Assembly: GCF_963677195.1 (NCBI RefSeq)
Contig: NZ_OY781918.1
Coordinates: 3,460,923 to 3,524,922 of the forward strand
Source of the DNA: an uncultured Marinifilum sp.
GTDB lineage: Bacteria > Bacteroidota > Bacteroidia > Bacteroidales > Marinifilaceae
Direction of reading: 5' to 3'
Length of the DNA stretch: 64,000 nt
This document shows positions 10,703-19,556 of this stretch, in pieces; position 1 is the first letter of the stretch, and each line of letters begins with the position of its first letter. Position numbers and translations under genes: made by a program. The notes under the pieces are model-generated. The model ran no database searches. It worked only from the letters and a program-made list of their open reading frames with translations, and was not told where the DNA came from.

Positions 10703-12508
10703 TTAGCTCGAACTCGATAATTCCAATTCGTAATTCTTAATTGAAAGCAAAGCTTCCTGTAAAGCCGAGCTCGCAAAAACGAGCGGATACATATCTTCAA
10801 AATACCAAAGAGAGGCAAAATATAATCCTATAGGACTTGCTTTTATTTCTGTTAAATCCGATGGCAAGTTTTTTTCTAAGCAGTTAATTCCTTTTAAAGC
10901 TGATTCTAATTGCTTATTGGTAATTAATGCACGAACTGCCAAAGAGGTTTCTTCAATTGTTGAAATAAGGGAAGTGTTTCCACCCCATCCACCATCTTGA
11001 TTTTGAGTCTGCAGAAGAAACTTAATTGCATCATCTTTTACTTTACCTAAACCTAATAAATTGTCTGATTTAAAGCCAGATAAAGAATACAAAACAATAG
11101 AAGTTCCGTATACAGGATTCTGATGTTTAAAATCATCTTCATTCCCAAACCATAGCGGTAACCAAGAACCATCTTTTTGTTGAGAATTTTTCAAAAATCG
11201 CCATGCGTTAGCTACACCTTTATCAACTTTAGCTTGCCTGTTTTCGCCTAAAGCATCTCTCCAAACACCAAATGCTTTCATGGCATGAGCTGTAATATCC
11301 GGACAAGAACAATCGAAGGGCAATTTTCCCCAACCTTTACAAAAAGTTGGCATTCCCCCATCGGTATTTTGTAATTTTAACAGCCAATTTATTCCATTTT
11401 CTATGGCTTGTATTGGAATCTGAGAGTACTTTTTTAATCTATACAAAGCAATTAATGCACCCGAAGTATCATCAGTATCAGGCACACCACCCGGCAAGTG
11501 TGTCCAAGACCATCCGCCAGGCTCTGCCTTTGTAAATGGGTGTACTTTCCTCAATTGCTGATCTAGCAAATTATCAATTGTTTTATTTTTATCCGGAAGT
11601 GTTTCCAGACTTTCATCAGCCAAAGAATTCAAACTTAAAGAAGTAATCCAGGTAGCTAAATGTGTATCAATTGGCCAAGATCCATCCTCTCTCATCGATT
11701 TCACCAGAAAATGAGCAGCTTTAGAGCAAACCTCAAGCTCTTTCTCTCCAGCACCTACCAAACTCATTAAAACAAATCCGGTAAGCGGTGTTGCCTCTAA
11801 AAAGCCTCCATTATCGGGTTGCTTATCTGCCAAAACCTTTAAAACTGATGCTTTAATGGATTTATTAAATGCCGCCACAGGTTTGCTGGCCTTTGTATTT
11901 ACCGATTTTACCAAACCAATAGCTATTAATGCAGGAATAGCATAACTAACAACCGATAAATTCAATAGTTTAAAAAACTTATCTGGAAATACGGCTAATT
12001 GATACGGCAATTGGGGAACAAGTTTCCAGGCATTTTTTCCTAATTTCCCTGATAAAGCACACATAGCCAGAATGGGTACCGAAAAAGTCTGATCATCCTG
12101 GTAGTGATTTAAAATTGCGGTGCTAATTGATTCTGGATCTAATTCTTTTAGACGATCTGTCAACCATTTTTCTGAATTATGAATACAATCTGCATAAGCA
12201 GAATGATCTTTTGCAATGGAAAAGCAAGCCCAGCTTAAAAGTGTAGTGCTTAAATTACTCTTACTTCGAATGGTATCTCCCCAGCCTCCATCTATATTAG
12301 TATTTTTAGCAAGCCAGTTTAATCCCTGACTTATGTGCGCTTTGTATTTTTTCGAATCGTACTCCCAAAGTGCAAATACGGCTATTGCAGTAGACAAAGC
12401 ACTACTGGAAAGCTTACCATCCCAATATCCTTCCTCATTTTGAAGTGAGATGATATGTGCATCTAATTTATTTTTTAGAGATTGTATATTGGGGTAGTTT
12501 GCAGTCAT
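10703..12508 (-). CDS. Class II terpenoid cyclase, squalene-hopene-cyclase-like
   Basis: A 601-residue (alpha/alpha)-barrel protein. The catalytic DxDD acid motif that protonates the polyprene is intact at D344-T-D346-D347, and several QW repeats are visible (DGGWGD, GGWSWTHLP, QNQDGGWGG). QLPYQLAVFP...VVSYAIPALIAIGL resembles the squalene-hopene cyclase membrane-channel region. It has no signal peptide and is probably monotopic on the inner leaflet. It is the last gene of the long minus-strand cluster, downstream of its own prenyl-chain synthase. The substrate need not be squalene: no squalene synthase lies in the window. Family confident, product unknown. Confidence 0.85.
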   Translation of the reverse strand: MTANYPNIQSLKNKLDAHIISLQNEEGYWDGKLSSSALSTAIAVFALWEYDSKKYKAHISQGLNWLAKNTNIDGGWGDTIRSKSNLSTTLLSWACFSIAKDHSAYADCIHNSEKWLTDRLKELDPESISTAILNHYQDDQTFSVPILAMCALSGKLGKNAWKLVPQLPYQLAVFPDKFFKLLNLSVVSYAIPALIAIGLVKSVNTKASKPVAAFNKSIKASVLKVLADKQPDNGGFLEATPLTGFVLMSLVGAGEKELEVCSKAAHFLVKSMREDGSWPIDTHLATWITSLSLNSLADESLETLPDKNKTIDNLLDQQLRKVHPFTKAEPGGWSWTHLPGGVPDTDDTSGALIALYRLKKYSQIPIQAIENGINWLLKLQNTDGGMPTFCKGWGKLPFDCSCPDITAHAMKAFGVWRDALGENRQAKVDKGVANAWRFLKNSQQKDGSWLPLWFGNEDDFKHQNPVYGTSIVLYSLSGFKSDNLLGLGKVKDDAIKFLLQTQNQDGGWGGNTSLISTIEETSLAVRALITNKQLESALKGINCLEKNLPSDLTEIKASPIGLYFASLWYFEDMYPLVFASSALQEALLSIKNYELELSSSS

Positions 12509-12619
12509 TTTTTAAATAAGTATCAAGTAGAAAGAATTAAACAATATGCCAACAGATTAATCATTTTTCCGAAATATTTGGCCGCTATAAGTATTTCATC
12601 AAAATAGATCATTATTAAA

Positions 12620-13600
12620 TTATGATAGTACTCCTAAACCCAGCAGCGCATAATAGGTGTACTCCACATCACAAGTCATATCGGCAATACTTCCAAAAAA
12701 TCCACCAGATTCATCCCAGTGAAGATTGATGAAATTTACGGAATTTTCTGCATAATCTTGCATATTTTCTCCTGATAACTTTAAAGCAAGTAATGCAGTT
12801 GAAGTAGATAATAAATCGGCAATTGGAACTTCTCGAGCTGCCATAAATCCACCTCTTTTGGATAACATCTGCTTTAGCCAATTCTTACTTTTAGTAGAAT
12901 TAAAATCCATAATTAAACCTGCCGCAGTTGATGATGTTAGGCCATCCATACTCATTTCTTGGTTTGCAAATGAACCATTATGCAGACGTAATGCTTTATT
13001 GGCATTCAAAATTTTATCTAATATTAACTGCTCAGCTTTTAAATCCTGAAGCATGGTCCAAACCAAATAATTGGCATAGATGGTAGATTTCTGAGAACAT
13101 TTTGTGTTGTGATTGTACCCTCCATCTTTCGAAGCATATTCCTCTACTTCATTAAAAATATTCTTACAATTCGATTTTACTGTTTTAATCAATTTATTGA
13201 TTAGAATATCCTTTCCAAAATTAATCCTAAGAAAACTATAAGCCTTAATACCAGATATTTGCTTTAAGGCAATTGCTTCTAAAAGGAAAAAACAACGAAC
13301 TAGACATATAGCATGCACAAAATCTAAATTTCCTGCCTGCTTTATCCTTTCTAAGTAATTCTGCTCTTTTGAAATATCCAGTTTAAGATCAAAAATTAAG
13401 GCAAGTGTATAGCCAAATACTGTATAATACAAATCTGCTTTTCCTGCACGATCCTTAAATCCACCACTCTCATATTTTTGAGTGATTACAAATGATTTAA
13501 TATGACTTTGTGCATCTACACTTAAGACTTCCTGAGATGTAAGAAGTGCTTCCAGAATAGATTGATTACAACTTTTATCGATTTCTTTTTTTTGAAACAT
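12620..13600 (-). CDS. Prenyltransferase/terpene-cyclase-like alpha-alpha barrel protein without visible active site
   Basis: 326 residues with repeated GG(F/Y) units (GGFKDRAGKAD, GGYNHN, GSFANQEMS, GGFMAAREV, GGFFGSIAD) at the periodicity of protein prenyltransferase beta subunits and cyclase barrels. The farnesyl/geranylgeranyl-transferase zinc ligands are not apparent: the usual D-x-C is D-L-Y, and the late His position is Tyr in DVEYTYYALLGL. No DxDD is present either. It lies directly upstream of the cyclase. It may be a structural partner of it or a lipid-binding barrel; catalysis is doubtful. Confidence 0.6.
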   Translation of the reverse strand: MFQKKEIDKSCNQSILEALLTSQEVLSVDAQSHIKSFVITQKYESGGFKDRAGKADLYYTVFGYTLALIFDLKLDISKEQNYLERIKQAGNLDFVHAICLVRCFFLLEAIALKQISGIKAYSFLRINFGKDILINKLIKTVKSNCKNIFNEVEEYASKDGGYNHNTKCSQKSTIYANYLVWTMLQDLKAEQLILDKILNANKALRLHNGSFANQEMSMDGLTSSTAAGLIMDFNSTKSKNWLKQMLSKRGGFMAAREVPIADLLSTSTALLALKLSGENMQDYAENSVNFINLHWDESGGFFGSIADMTCDVEYTYYALLGLGVLS

Positions 13601-13751
13601 CTTATAAGTTATGCAGTATAGAGTGCTTTGTATTCTTAATTATCTTGTACTTAAGCCCATAAGCTTTCAATTTTACTACTAACTAAATCCCCTAAAAGGG
13701 AACTTAAAAAATACAATTTATTAGTCAAAAGCTTATTCAAGAGATTGCAGA

Positions 13752-15362
13752 CTATGAATTCTCAGGAACAATACGATTCAGTAAACGGGTTAGTAATATT
13801 TTTAATGTTGGATTTTTTAATGTTTTTAGAACTTTTAGAGCCTTGCTTTTGTATATATTTAACATTTCCTCGGCCTCTTTCATGGCTTCTTTAGTCTGCT
13901 CCCACTGTAAAAATTCAACTTCTATATTAGTATCTTGATTTTTATTACGATGGAACCACTCTTGCATTTTTTCTGGGTGCTTTTTATTCAAAAGAGTTGA
14001 CACCAAAGATGGCTGTATGGTATTGAAACTACTTGCTATGCTTTCCTGTTTAAAATCATCCAGATCATCATTTATTTGATAAGCTATTCCTAAGGCATTA
14101 CTGTATTCTGATATGATTTTTTGCACCTCATCATCGGCATCAGCCAAAATTGCCCCAAATTGCAAAGCCACTTCAAAAGCAGGAGATGTTTTGTTGCTAA
14201 ATATTCGTAAAATTTCTTCTTCGGTAAGCAATTTTTCATTGCTTCTCCACAGCAGTTCCTCACCTTGCCCTAAGGACAAATCTCTATGTCCGTGAGAAGC
14301 AACCTTCAGCATTTTACCAATGTGTTTTGCTCCCGATTCGGCAATCATTTGATAACCATAGCCTAACAATAAATCGCCTGTATTTAATGCAATAGGAATA
14401 TCATATTCTTTGTGCAATGTTGGCTTTCCATAGCGTTCATCATCTTCATCGGCAATATCGTCGTGAATTAAAGATGCCTTGTGAAAGCACTCAATGGAAA
14501 CAGCTAATTTCTGAATTGTTTCGTTATATTCACCTGTATTTCCACTTAAAGCATCGTAAACTGCCACCATAATCATTGGTCGCCAACGCTTACCATCTCT
14601 TTCCATCCAATTTATAGCAATATCAATGCTAGCATCATTTTCTCCGAAAAGAGTTAATAATTTATCTTTTACAAACCACTCTTTTACTACTTTTTTAATA
14701 GAATCCAGCTTTATCCAGCCTTTCCAATTACTTTGATTACGTACTGCTAAAACTTCATCAAGCCAAATTCTGTCTACTTTAGAATCCTTACAATCGTTAT
14801 TATACAATGGAATTGCAATTGATGGAACAGCTTCTTTTACCGCCAATGGAAAAGAGCGTTCAAAAGAATGTAAGCAACCAACTCCAACAACACACTCTAC
14901 CTGTCCGGAAGAAAGTAACAAACTTGCCGAACTGGTTCCTTCACTAACAATGGTATGATATCCTAATTCATCAGCCTGAGAAATAATTGCCGCTAAATCG
15001 CAACGTCCACATTGTTCGCAAAGCAATCCTAATTCGTCATATTTTGCAGGACACTGAGTGGAATGACTTATGCATTTTGGCAGCAATAAAATACGGCGAT
15101 TAAAAGGAATTCCAGCCACAATATTTGACCATGCATAATTATTTATCATTACAGCCAATAATTTCTGATACAGAAACAATTCGGGATGCTTTTGAATCAA
15201 TTCTCCGGAATGAAAAATTACCTCATCTTCCTGTAAAGGAGGAATCAATTCGCATTCAGCAGCGTAATCGCGAATCAAATCACGAATTTGTTTCAATTTT
15301 TCGGGATGCTGAGGTAAATCGTTTCCCAAATTAATATTTGTTTGATCTTTCCTTAAAATCAT
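13752..15362 (-). CDS. DUF116-polyprenyl synthase fusion
   Basis: 536 residues. Residues 1 to about 215 are a DUF116 domain with its cysteine array (KCISHSTQC then CEQCGRC, and GVGC later). Residues about 240-536 are a trans-isoprenyl diphosphate synthase with both aspartate-rich motifs intact: DDIAD at 301-305 and DDLDD at 432-436. This half would condense isopentenyl diphosphate into a C15-C30 or longer chain. DUF116 probably holds a metal or Fe-S cluster but has no agreed function. The fusion, next to a cyclase and a radical SAM enzyme, makes it the likely supplier of the cyclase substrate. Confidence 0.85.
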   Translation of the reverse strand: MILRKDQTNINLGNDLPQHPEKLKQIRDLIRDYAAECELIPPLQEDEVIFHSGELIQKHPELFLYQKLLAVMINNYAWSNIVAGIPFNRRILLLPKCISHSTQCPAKYDELGLLCEQCGRCDLAAIISQADELGYHTIVSEGTSSASLLLSSGQVECVVGVGCLHSFERSFPLAVKEAVPSIAIPLYNNDCKDSKVDRIWLDEVLAVRNQSNWKGWIKLDSIKKVVKEWFVKDKLLTLFGENDASIDIAINWMERDGKRWRPMIMVAVYDALSGNTGEYNETIQKLAVSIECFHKASLIHDDIADEDDERYGKPTLHKEYDIPIALNTGDLLLGYGYQMIAESGAKHIGKMLKVASHGHRDLSLGQGEELLWRSNEKLLTEEEILRIFSNKTSPAFEVALQFGAILADADDEVQKIISEYSNALGIAYQINDDLDDFKQESIASSFNTIQPSLVSTLLNKKHPEKMQEWFHRNKNQDTNIEVEFLQWEQTKEAMKEAEEMLNIYKSKALKVLKTLKNPTLKILLTRLLNRIVPENS

Positions 15363-15424
15363 AAATAGTAAGTATCATGTAAAAAGTATCAAGTAAAAAG
15401 AAATGCCTTAATGCATTCAATGAT

Positions 15425-16618
15425 TTATCCGTATGCTCCAAATCCGAAAAAGGAATATTTCTTGGCAAATCGATACAACCAGCTTTTTTCAGGAATTTCC
15501 TTACCAGGAATATGATGTCCGGCACAAGTTCTCATTTGCTTTAACTCCTCGTAAGATGTATTTCTTTTTGAAGAATCATAAGCATTTACACTCTTTAGCA
15601 TTGTATGCAATTGATTTGGATTATCCAATAAAATACATCCCTGAGTACAATCTGTAATGCCTTTTCGCAAACTAGAAATATAATTCGAATTTTCAATTAA
15701 ATTGGAAATATCCGAATCGGCTTCTACTTTCTCTCCTGCAAATTGTATTGGTGGACAAAATTCTATATCTCCGTAAGGATTAATATGATGCGACAAGCCA
15801 ATTGCACCAGGACATAAAGCATTTCCCTTTTCATCCCAGTAGGTATCAATAATCATAATTGGTGCTTTTACACGAATATCTACCATAAACTGTCGTAATT
15901 CTAAAATTTCTTCTTCCGACAAAGCTAATTCGGTAGTTGGTCGTGCTCCAACCGGACGATAAATGTAAAACCACAAATAATGAATTCCTTTTTTAATACA
16001 GGAATTAACAAATTCTTCGTTCACCAAATCTTTAAAATTAGATTTACAAACACTTGTTGCAACACCTGTAAATAATTTGCTTTTAAGAGCAGCTTCTATT
16101 CCGGCCATTGAGCGGGAATATACATTTTTAGCTCCACGGCGCACATCGCTCACATCCTGCAAACCTTCCACACTAATTAAAGGTGATACATTCCCTAATT
16201 TTCTTAGTCGCTGTGCAATATCATCGGTTAATAATGTACCATTGGTGAACAATTGAAAATAACAATCGGAGTGTCTTTCTATTACATCCATTAAATGTGG
16301 ATACATAAGCGGTTCGCCACCTAACAATCCAAAAAAATATGAACCTTTTTTCTTACTCGAAACAATAATATTCTCTAATGTTTCCACATCCATTCCTTTG
16401 GAGGTGTTATCGATAGTAACCCAACATCCCTGACAATTTAAATTACAATTATCAGTGACGGAAATCATCATAAAAGCAGGATACAACTCTCCATTTTTAA
16501 GTCTTTTCTTGTGTTTGGCAACAGCCTTCATTCCTTTCCACCCCAAATTATAGCCTAGTTTCCATAGCAATCTGGCATCCACTTGTCTGAGTATTCTTGC
16601 TCCTAATGAAAATATCAT
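15425..16618 (-). CDS. Radical SAM enzyme with C-terminal cysteine extension
   Basis: 397 residues. C58-x3-C62-x2-C65 (CNLNCQGC) binds the SAM-cleaving 4Fe-4S cluster, GGEPLMYP is the SAM-binding glycine motif, and a TIM-barrel core follows. The C-terminal part has further cysteines (ALCPG, EFCPP, DCTQGC, RTCAG) in a SPASM-like spacing that could hold an auxiliary cluster. The N-terminal 40 residues are basic and amphipathic (ARILRQVDARLLWKLGYNLGW), suggesting membrane association. It lies between the DUF116 fusion and a ferredoxin, its plausible electron donor. The substrate is unknown; a lipid is inferred from context. Confidence 0.85.
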   Translation of the reverse strand: MIFSLGARILRQVDARLLWKLGYNLGWKGMKAVAKHKKRLKNGELYPAFMMISVTDNCNLNCQGCWVTIDNTSKGMDVETLENIIVSSKKKGSYFFGLLGGEPLMYPHLMDVIERHSDCYFQLFTNGTLLTDDIAQRLRKLGNVSPLISVEGLQDVSDVRRGAKNVYSRSMAGIEAALKSKLFTGVATSVCKSNFKDLVNEEFVNSCIKKGIHYLWFYIYRPVGARPTTELALSEEEILELRQFMVDIRVKAPIMIIDTYWDEKGNALCPGAIGLSHHINPYGDIEFCPPIQFAGEKVEADSDISNLIENSNYISSLRKGITDCTQGCILLDNPNQLHTMLKSVNAYDSSKRNTSYEELKQMRTCAGHHIPGKEIPEKSWLYRFAKKYSFFGFGAYG

Positions 16619-16637
16619 TTATTAATCGATTTTAGAT

Positions 16638-17489
16638 CTAACAACAACTTGAGTTCGAATCATCCTTTTTACAATCACAATCGCATTTACTTTCAGATTC
16701 TTCCTTACAATCACAGTCACACTTTTCTTCCTCTTTTTTTTCAGTAGCACTACAACAAGTGCGTCGCTCTTCCTCAGCCATTTTAAACTGATCTTTCTTT
16801 AGCAGGGCAACCTGAAAATTCTTTCTGCGGGCGCTTAATGCAGAATACACATCATCATTTTGAATCTGCTCTAAAATATCTGTTTTCTCATTCTCTGAAC
16901 CATTGCTTTCTCCTCCATCGATAGGACTTTCGGCATGTTTAGGAAAAATAATTGCATTTTGAGGGCAAACTCTCGCACAAGCAGGACACATATCCTTGCA
17001 ATTTGCCGATTCGGAAACCACAACTGTTCCATCGTCCTCTACAGTGTACACACCAAATAAACAGAAGTTTAAGCACTTTCTACAAGCATTACATCGATCG
17101 TAATCGATTACCGGATACCAGGGTTTCCAAGAATCGGAATATTTAATTTTTAAAGGCTCTACTCCTGTATTAGATTCCAGTTTAGAGATCAGCTCTTCCC
17201 GATTCTCATCATCAACATGATAATAATCTGTATGTTTATCCTCATTTTTTCTTCCCGAATTATCAACTAAATGTTGCATAGCGCGAGCCTGACAACCAAA
17301 AACGATAGCATCCTCGGCATTATACAAACTTTCCAAATCGTCGGGATTTTTTAAAATGGTTCCACACATATCTTCAATATATGTGTAAGCTATATCTCTC
17401 TCTTTTAAAGCATTAATCAATTTTTGAACCGATTCTTTCTCGATTTTCCCATCTTTTTCGCATCCACACACATATACTTGTTTTGCCAT
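16638..17489 (-). CDS. Two-cluster ferredoxin-like protein with Cys-Asp-rich tail
   Basis: 283 residues. The N-terminal 75 have their own cysteines ([19 protein letters not shown]) and resemble a thioredoxin-like or FrhD-like fold. A dicluster ferredoxin follows ([11 protein letters not shown] and [13 protein letters not shown]). The last 47 residues are a low-complexity tail with two CDCDCK units, an RRTCC and a terminal SSCC. It is cytoplasmic by lack of a signal. It probably carries electrons to the adjacent radical SAM or DUF116 protein. The tail looks like a metal-binding extension; no family is known to me with it. Confidence 0.8.
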   Translation of the reverse strand: MAKQVYVCGCEKDGKIEKESVQKLINALKERDIAYTYIEDMCGTILKNPDDLESLYNAEDAIVFGCQARAMQHLVDNSGRKNEDKHTDYYHVDDENREELISKLESNTGVEPLKIKYSDSWKPWYPVIDYDRCNACRKCLNFCLFGVYTVEDDGTVVVSESANCKDMCPACARVCPQNAIIFPKHAESPIDGGESNGSENEKTDILEQIQNDDVYSALSARRKNFQVALLKKDQFKMAEEERRTCCSATEKKEEEKCDCDCKEESESKCDCDCKKDDSNSSCC

Positions 17490-17518
17490 ATCACAAAAAT
17501 TTTATTTTTGATATTCGT

Positions 17519-18205
17519 CTACCTCTGCTCTATTAATTTGCCATTTTCTAATAAAAATACCTTCTTCATTTTCTTTGCAAGTTCCATAGAGTGTGTTACA
17601 AGCACTAAAGTAAGCTTCTGTTTTTCGTTTATTGATACCAGCAAATCGCCCAATTGATCGGCCGATTTTTTATCAAGCGATCCTGTAGGCTCATCGGCAA
17701 GCAAAAGTTCTGGTTGATGAATTAAAGCCCGAATAACAGCTGCTCTTTGGCACTCACCACCCGATAACTGCCCAGGTAACTGATGTTTTTGATCTGACAA
17801 ACCAACAAAATCGATTAAATCGAGTGCTCTTTTTTCTGCTTCTTTTTTTATTTTTTTATCCTTTACCGGAATTAAGGGTACCAATACGTTTTCCAAGAGG
17901 CTTAATTGCGGCAACAGATGATGAGACTGAAAAACAAAACCCAATTTTCTATTTCTAAATTGCGACAATTCGTCATTAGACAATCTCAAAATATCCTTTC
18001 CATCGTAAGTAATTAATCCTGAATTAGGATAATCTAAGACACTTATAAGATTTAGCAGAGTACTTTTACCCGAACCCGAAGGACCAACAATAGCAATAGA
18101 GCTACCCGAAGCAATGGCAAGAGATAACTCGTCCAAAACCACTTTGTTTCCTTCTTTTCCATTTTGCTGATAATATTTTACAATTTTATTAAGCTCTACA
18201 TTCAT
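17519..18205 (-). CDS. ABC transporter ATP-binding protein, LolD/MacB type, no permease nearby
   Basis: 228 residues with Walker A GPSGSGKST, a Q-loop (FQSHHLLPQ), the signature LSGGECQRA, Walker B LLLADEPTG and an H-loop (VTHS). This is the complete ATPase of the LolD/MacB/FtsE group, which usually pairs with a FtsX-fold permease to move lipids or lipoproteins. No such permease occurs in the cluster or the window, so it must borrow one or act alone. It sits 29 bp upstream of the ferredoxin gene. A 7-bp hairpin (18279-18300) lies in the 174-bp gap before it. Confidence 0.9.
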   Translation of the reverse strand: MNVELNKIVKYYQQNGKEGNKVVLDELSLAIASGSSIAIVGPSGSGKSTLLNLISVLDYPNSGLITYDGKDILRLSNDELSQFRNRKLGFVFQSHHLLPQLSLLENVLVPLIPVKDKKIKKEAEKRALDLIDFVGLSDQKHQLPGQLSGGECQRAAVIRALIHQPELLLADEPTGSLDKKSADQLGDLLVSINEKQKLTLVLVTHSMELAKKMKKVFLLENGKLIEQR

Positions 18206-18379
18206 GATTCTGCTCTTAATTCATCCTTAAATTATCAATAATTGTATTCAAAATCGCATTTTTTCGTTCTATCGACCAAATATCCTGATTAAAGGATATT
18301 CTATTCCCATTATAATGAAATAAACCAGACTTAATTTTTCAATATGCTGCCTTTATTTCTATACCTAAGGCATTTTAAT

Positions 18380-19534
18380 TTATTTTTCTCCAAAAGCATA
18401 AACCCTTCCATCCATAGCGGTAACAACAATTAAACCTTGAATTACTGCAGGAGTTCCAATAATGGCTCTTCCTATTTCGTAGGACCATATTTTTCGGCCA
18501 TCTGCTTTATTTAAAACATAAATTCTTCCATCGCCCGAACCTACAATAACCGCATTATTCGCAATTACTGGAGAAGACTCTATTTTATTCTTCGTTTTAA
18601 ATTGCCATTTGATATTACCATTTTTTTTATTGAAACAATAAACCTGTCTGTTCTCGGCACCAATAATCACTTCATTTTCGCTAATAGCAGGAGATCCCAA
18701 ATAAGAAATTGCACCTTCTTTTTTCCAGTCTATCTTATTTAGTGAATAATCTACACAATAAAACTCACCATCGTGATTACCAAAATAAGCTTTATCCCCA
18801 TCCAATGCCACCGATGATGCAATATATGTCTGTATATCTAATTTATTTTTACTTTTCCCAGTTCTCACATTTACCTGATGTAAAAAACCATCGCAACCTC
18901 CAAATGCTGCAATTTCTCCATTGCATGAAGCAGCTCCATTAATGTAATTATCCGATTCGTAGGTCCATTGCAGCTTCCCCTTTTTGGCTTCCAAACAATA
19001 TAGCTTAAAATCGTACGAACCGAACAGAATTTTCTTTTGCTTGCTAATTTTATCGTAAAACCAACTTGCCGAACCCGAAATTTGCCCATCTGTTGTAAAC
19101 TTCCATTTCATTTTTCCCGTACTGGCATTTAAACAAAAGAAAACCCCTTCTACCGATCCGAAATACACATTTCCATCTAAATATAAAGGCGAAGCTTCCA
19201 CCGATGTTTCGACATTAAATTTCCATTTTAGTTCACCCGATTTAGAAATGGCGTACAAATATCCATCGTTAGAACCCACAAAAATATTTCCATTACTAAT
19301 TATGGGAGAAGATTTTATTGCATCGTCTGTTTTAAAAGACCAAAGTAAATTTAAAGATTTAGGCAAACTAGCTTGTGTAACACCACTTAAGTAGGAATTT
19401 CCCCTAAAAGAAAGCCAATTAAATTTATTTTGGCTTTTAAGCTGAAACGCCGAAGCACAAATTAGCAGCATTACCAAAATAACTGGCATTACTTCCTTTT
19501 TTACTAAATATAGAAACTGCGAAAATACCTTCAT
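18380..19534 (-). CDS. PQQ-like beta-propeller protein, exported (propeller 1)
   Basis: 384 residues with a basic N-terminus and a hydrophobic stretch (about 14-30) that is a signal peptide or anchor, then about seven repeats of the type NGNIFVGSNDGYLYAI...GELKWKF. These are PQQ/BamB-like blades. It has no CxxCH haem motif and is shorter than quinoprotein dehydrogenases (about 570 or more residues), so I read it as a periplasmic scaffold or lipid/protein-binding propeller rather than a PQQ enzyme. It follows the GltD-like flavoprotein gene by 22 bp. Confidence 0.8.
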   Translation of the reverse strand: MKVFSQFLYLVKKEVMPVILVMLLICASAFQLKSQNKFNWLSFRGNSYLSGVTQASLPKSLNLLWSFKTDDAIKSSPIISNGNIFVGSNDGYLYAISKSGELKWKFNVETSVEASPLYLDGNVYFGSVEGVFFCLNASTGKMKWKFTTDGQISGSASWFYDKISKQKKILFGSYDFKLYCLEAKKGKLQWTYESDNYINGAASCNGEIAAFGGCDGFLHQVNVRTGKSKNKLDIQTYIASSVALDGDKAYFGNHDGEFYCVDYSLNKIDWKKEGAISYLGSPAISENEVIIGAENRQVYCFNKKNGNIKWQFKTKNKIESSPVIANNAVIVGSGDGRIYVLNKADGRKIWSYEIGRAIIGTPAVIQGLIVVTAMDGRVYAFGEK

Positions 19535-19556
19535 TCTTAATTTTAATTACTAATTT

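Noticed and set aside
10703..12508. Calling the cyclase a squalene-hopene cyclase of an ordinary hopanoid pathway
   Set aside because: No squalene synthase or typical hpn gene set is present, so only the class II cyclase family is supported, not the product.
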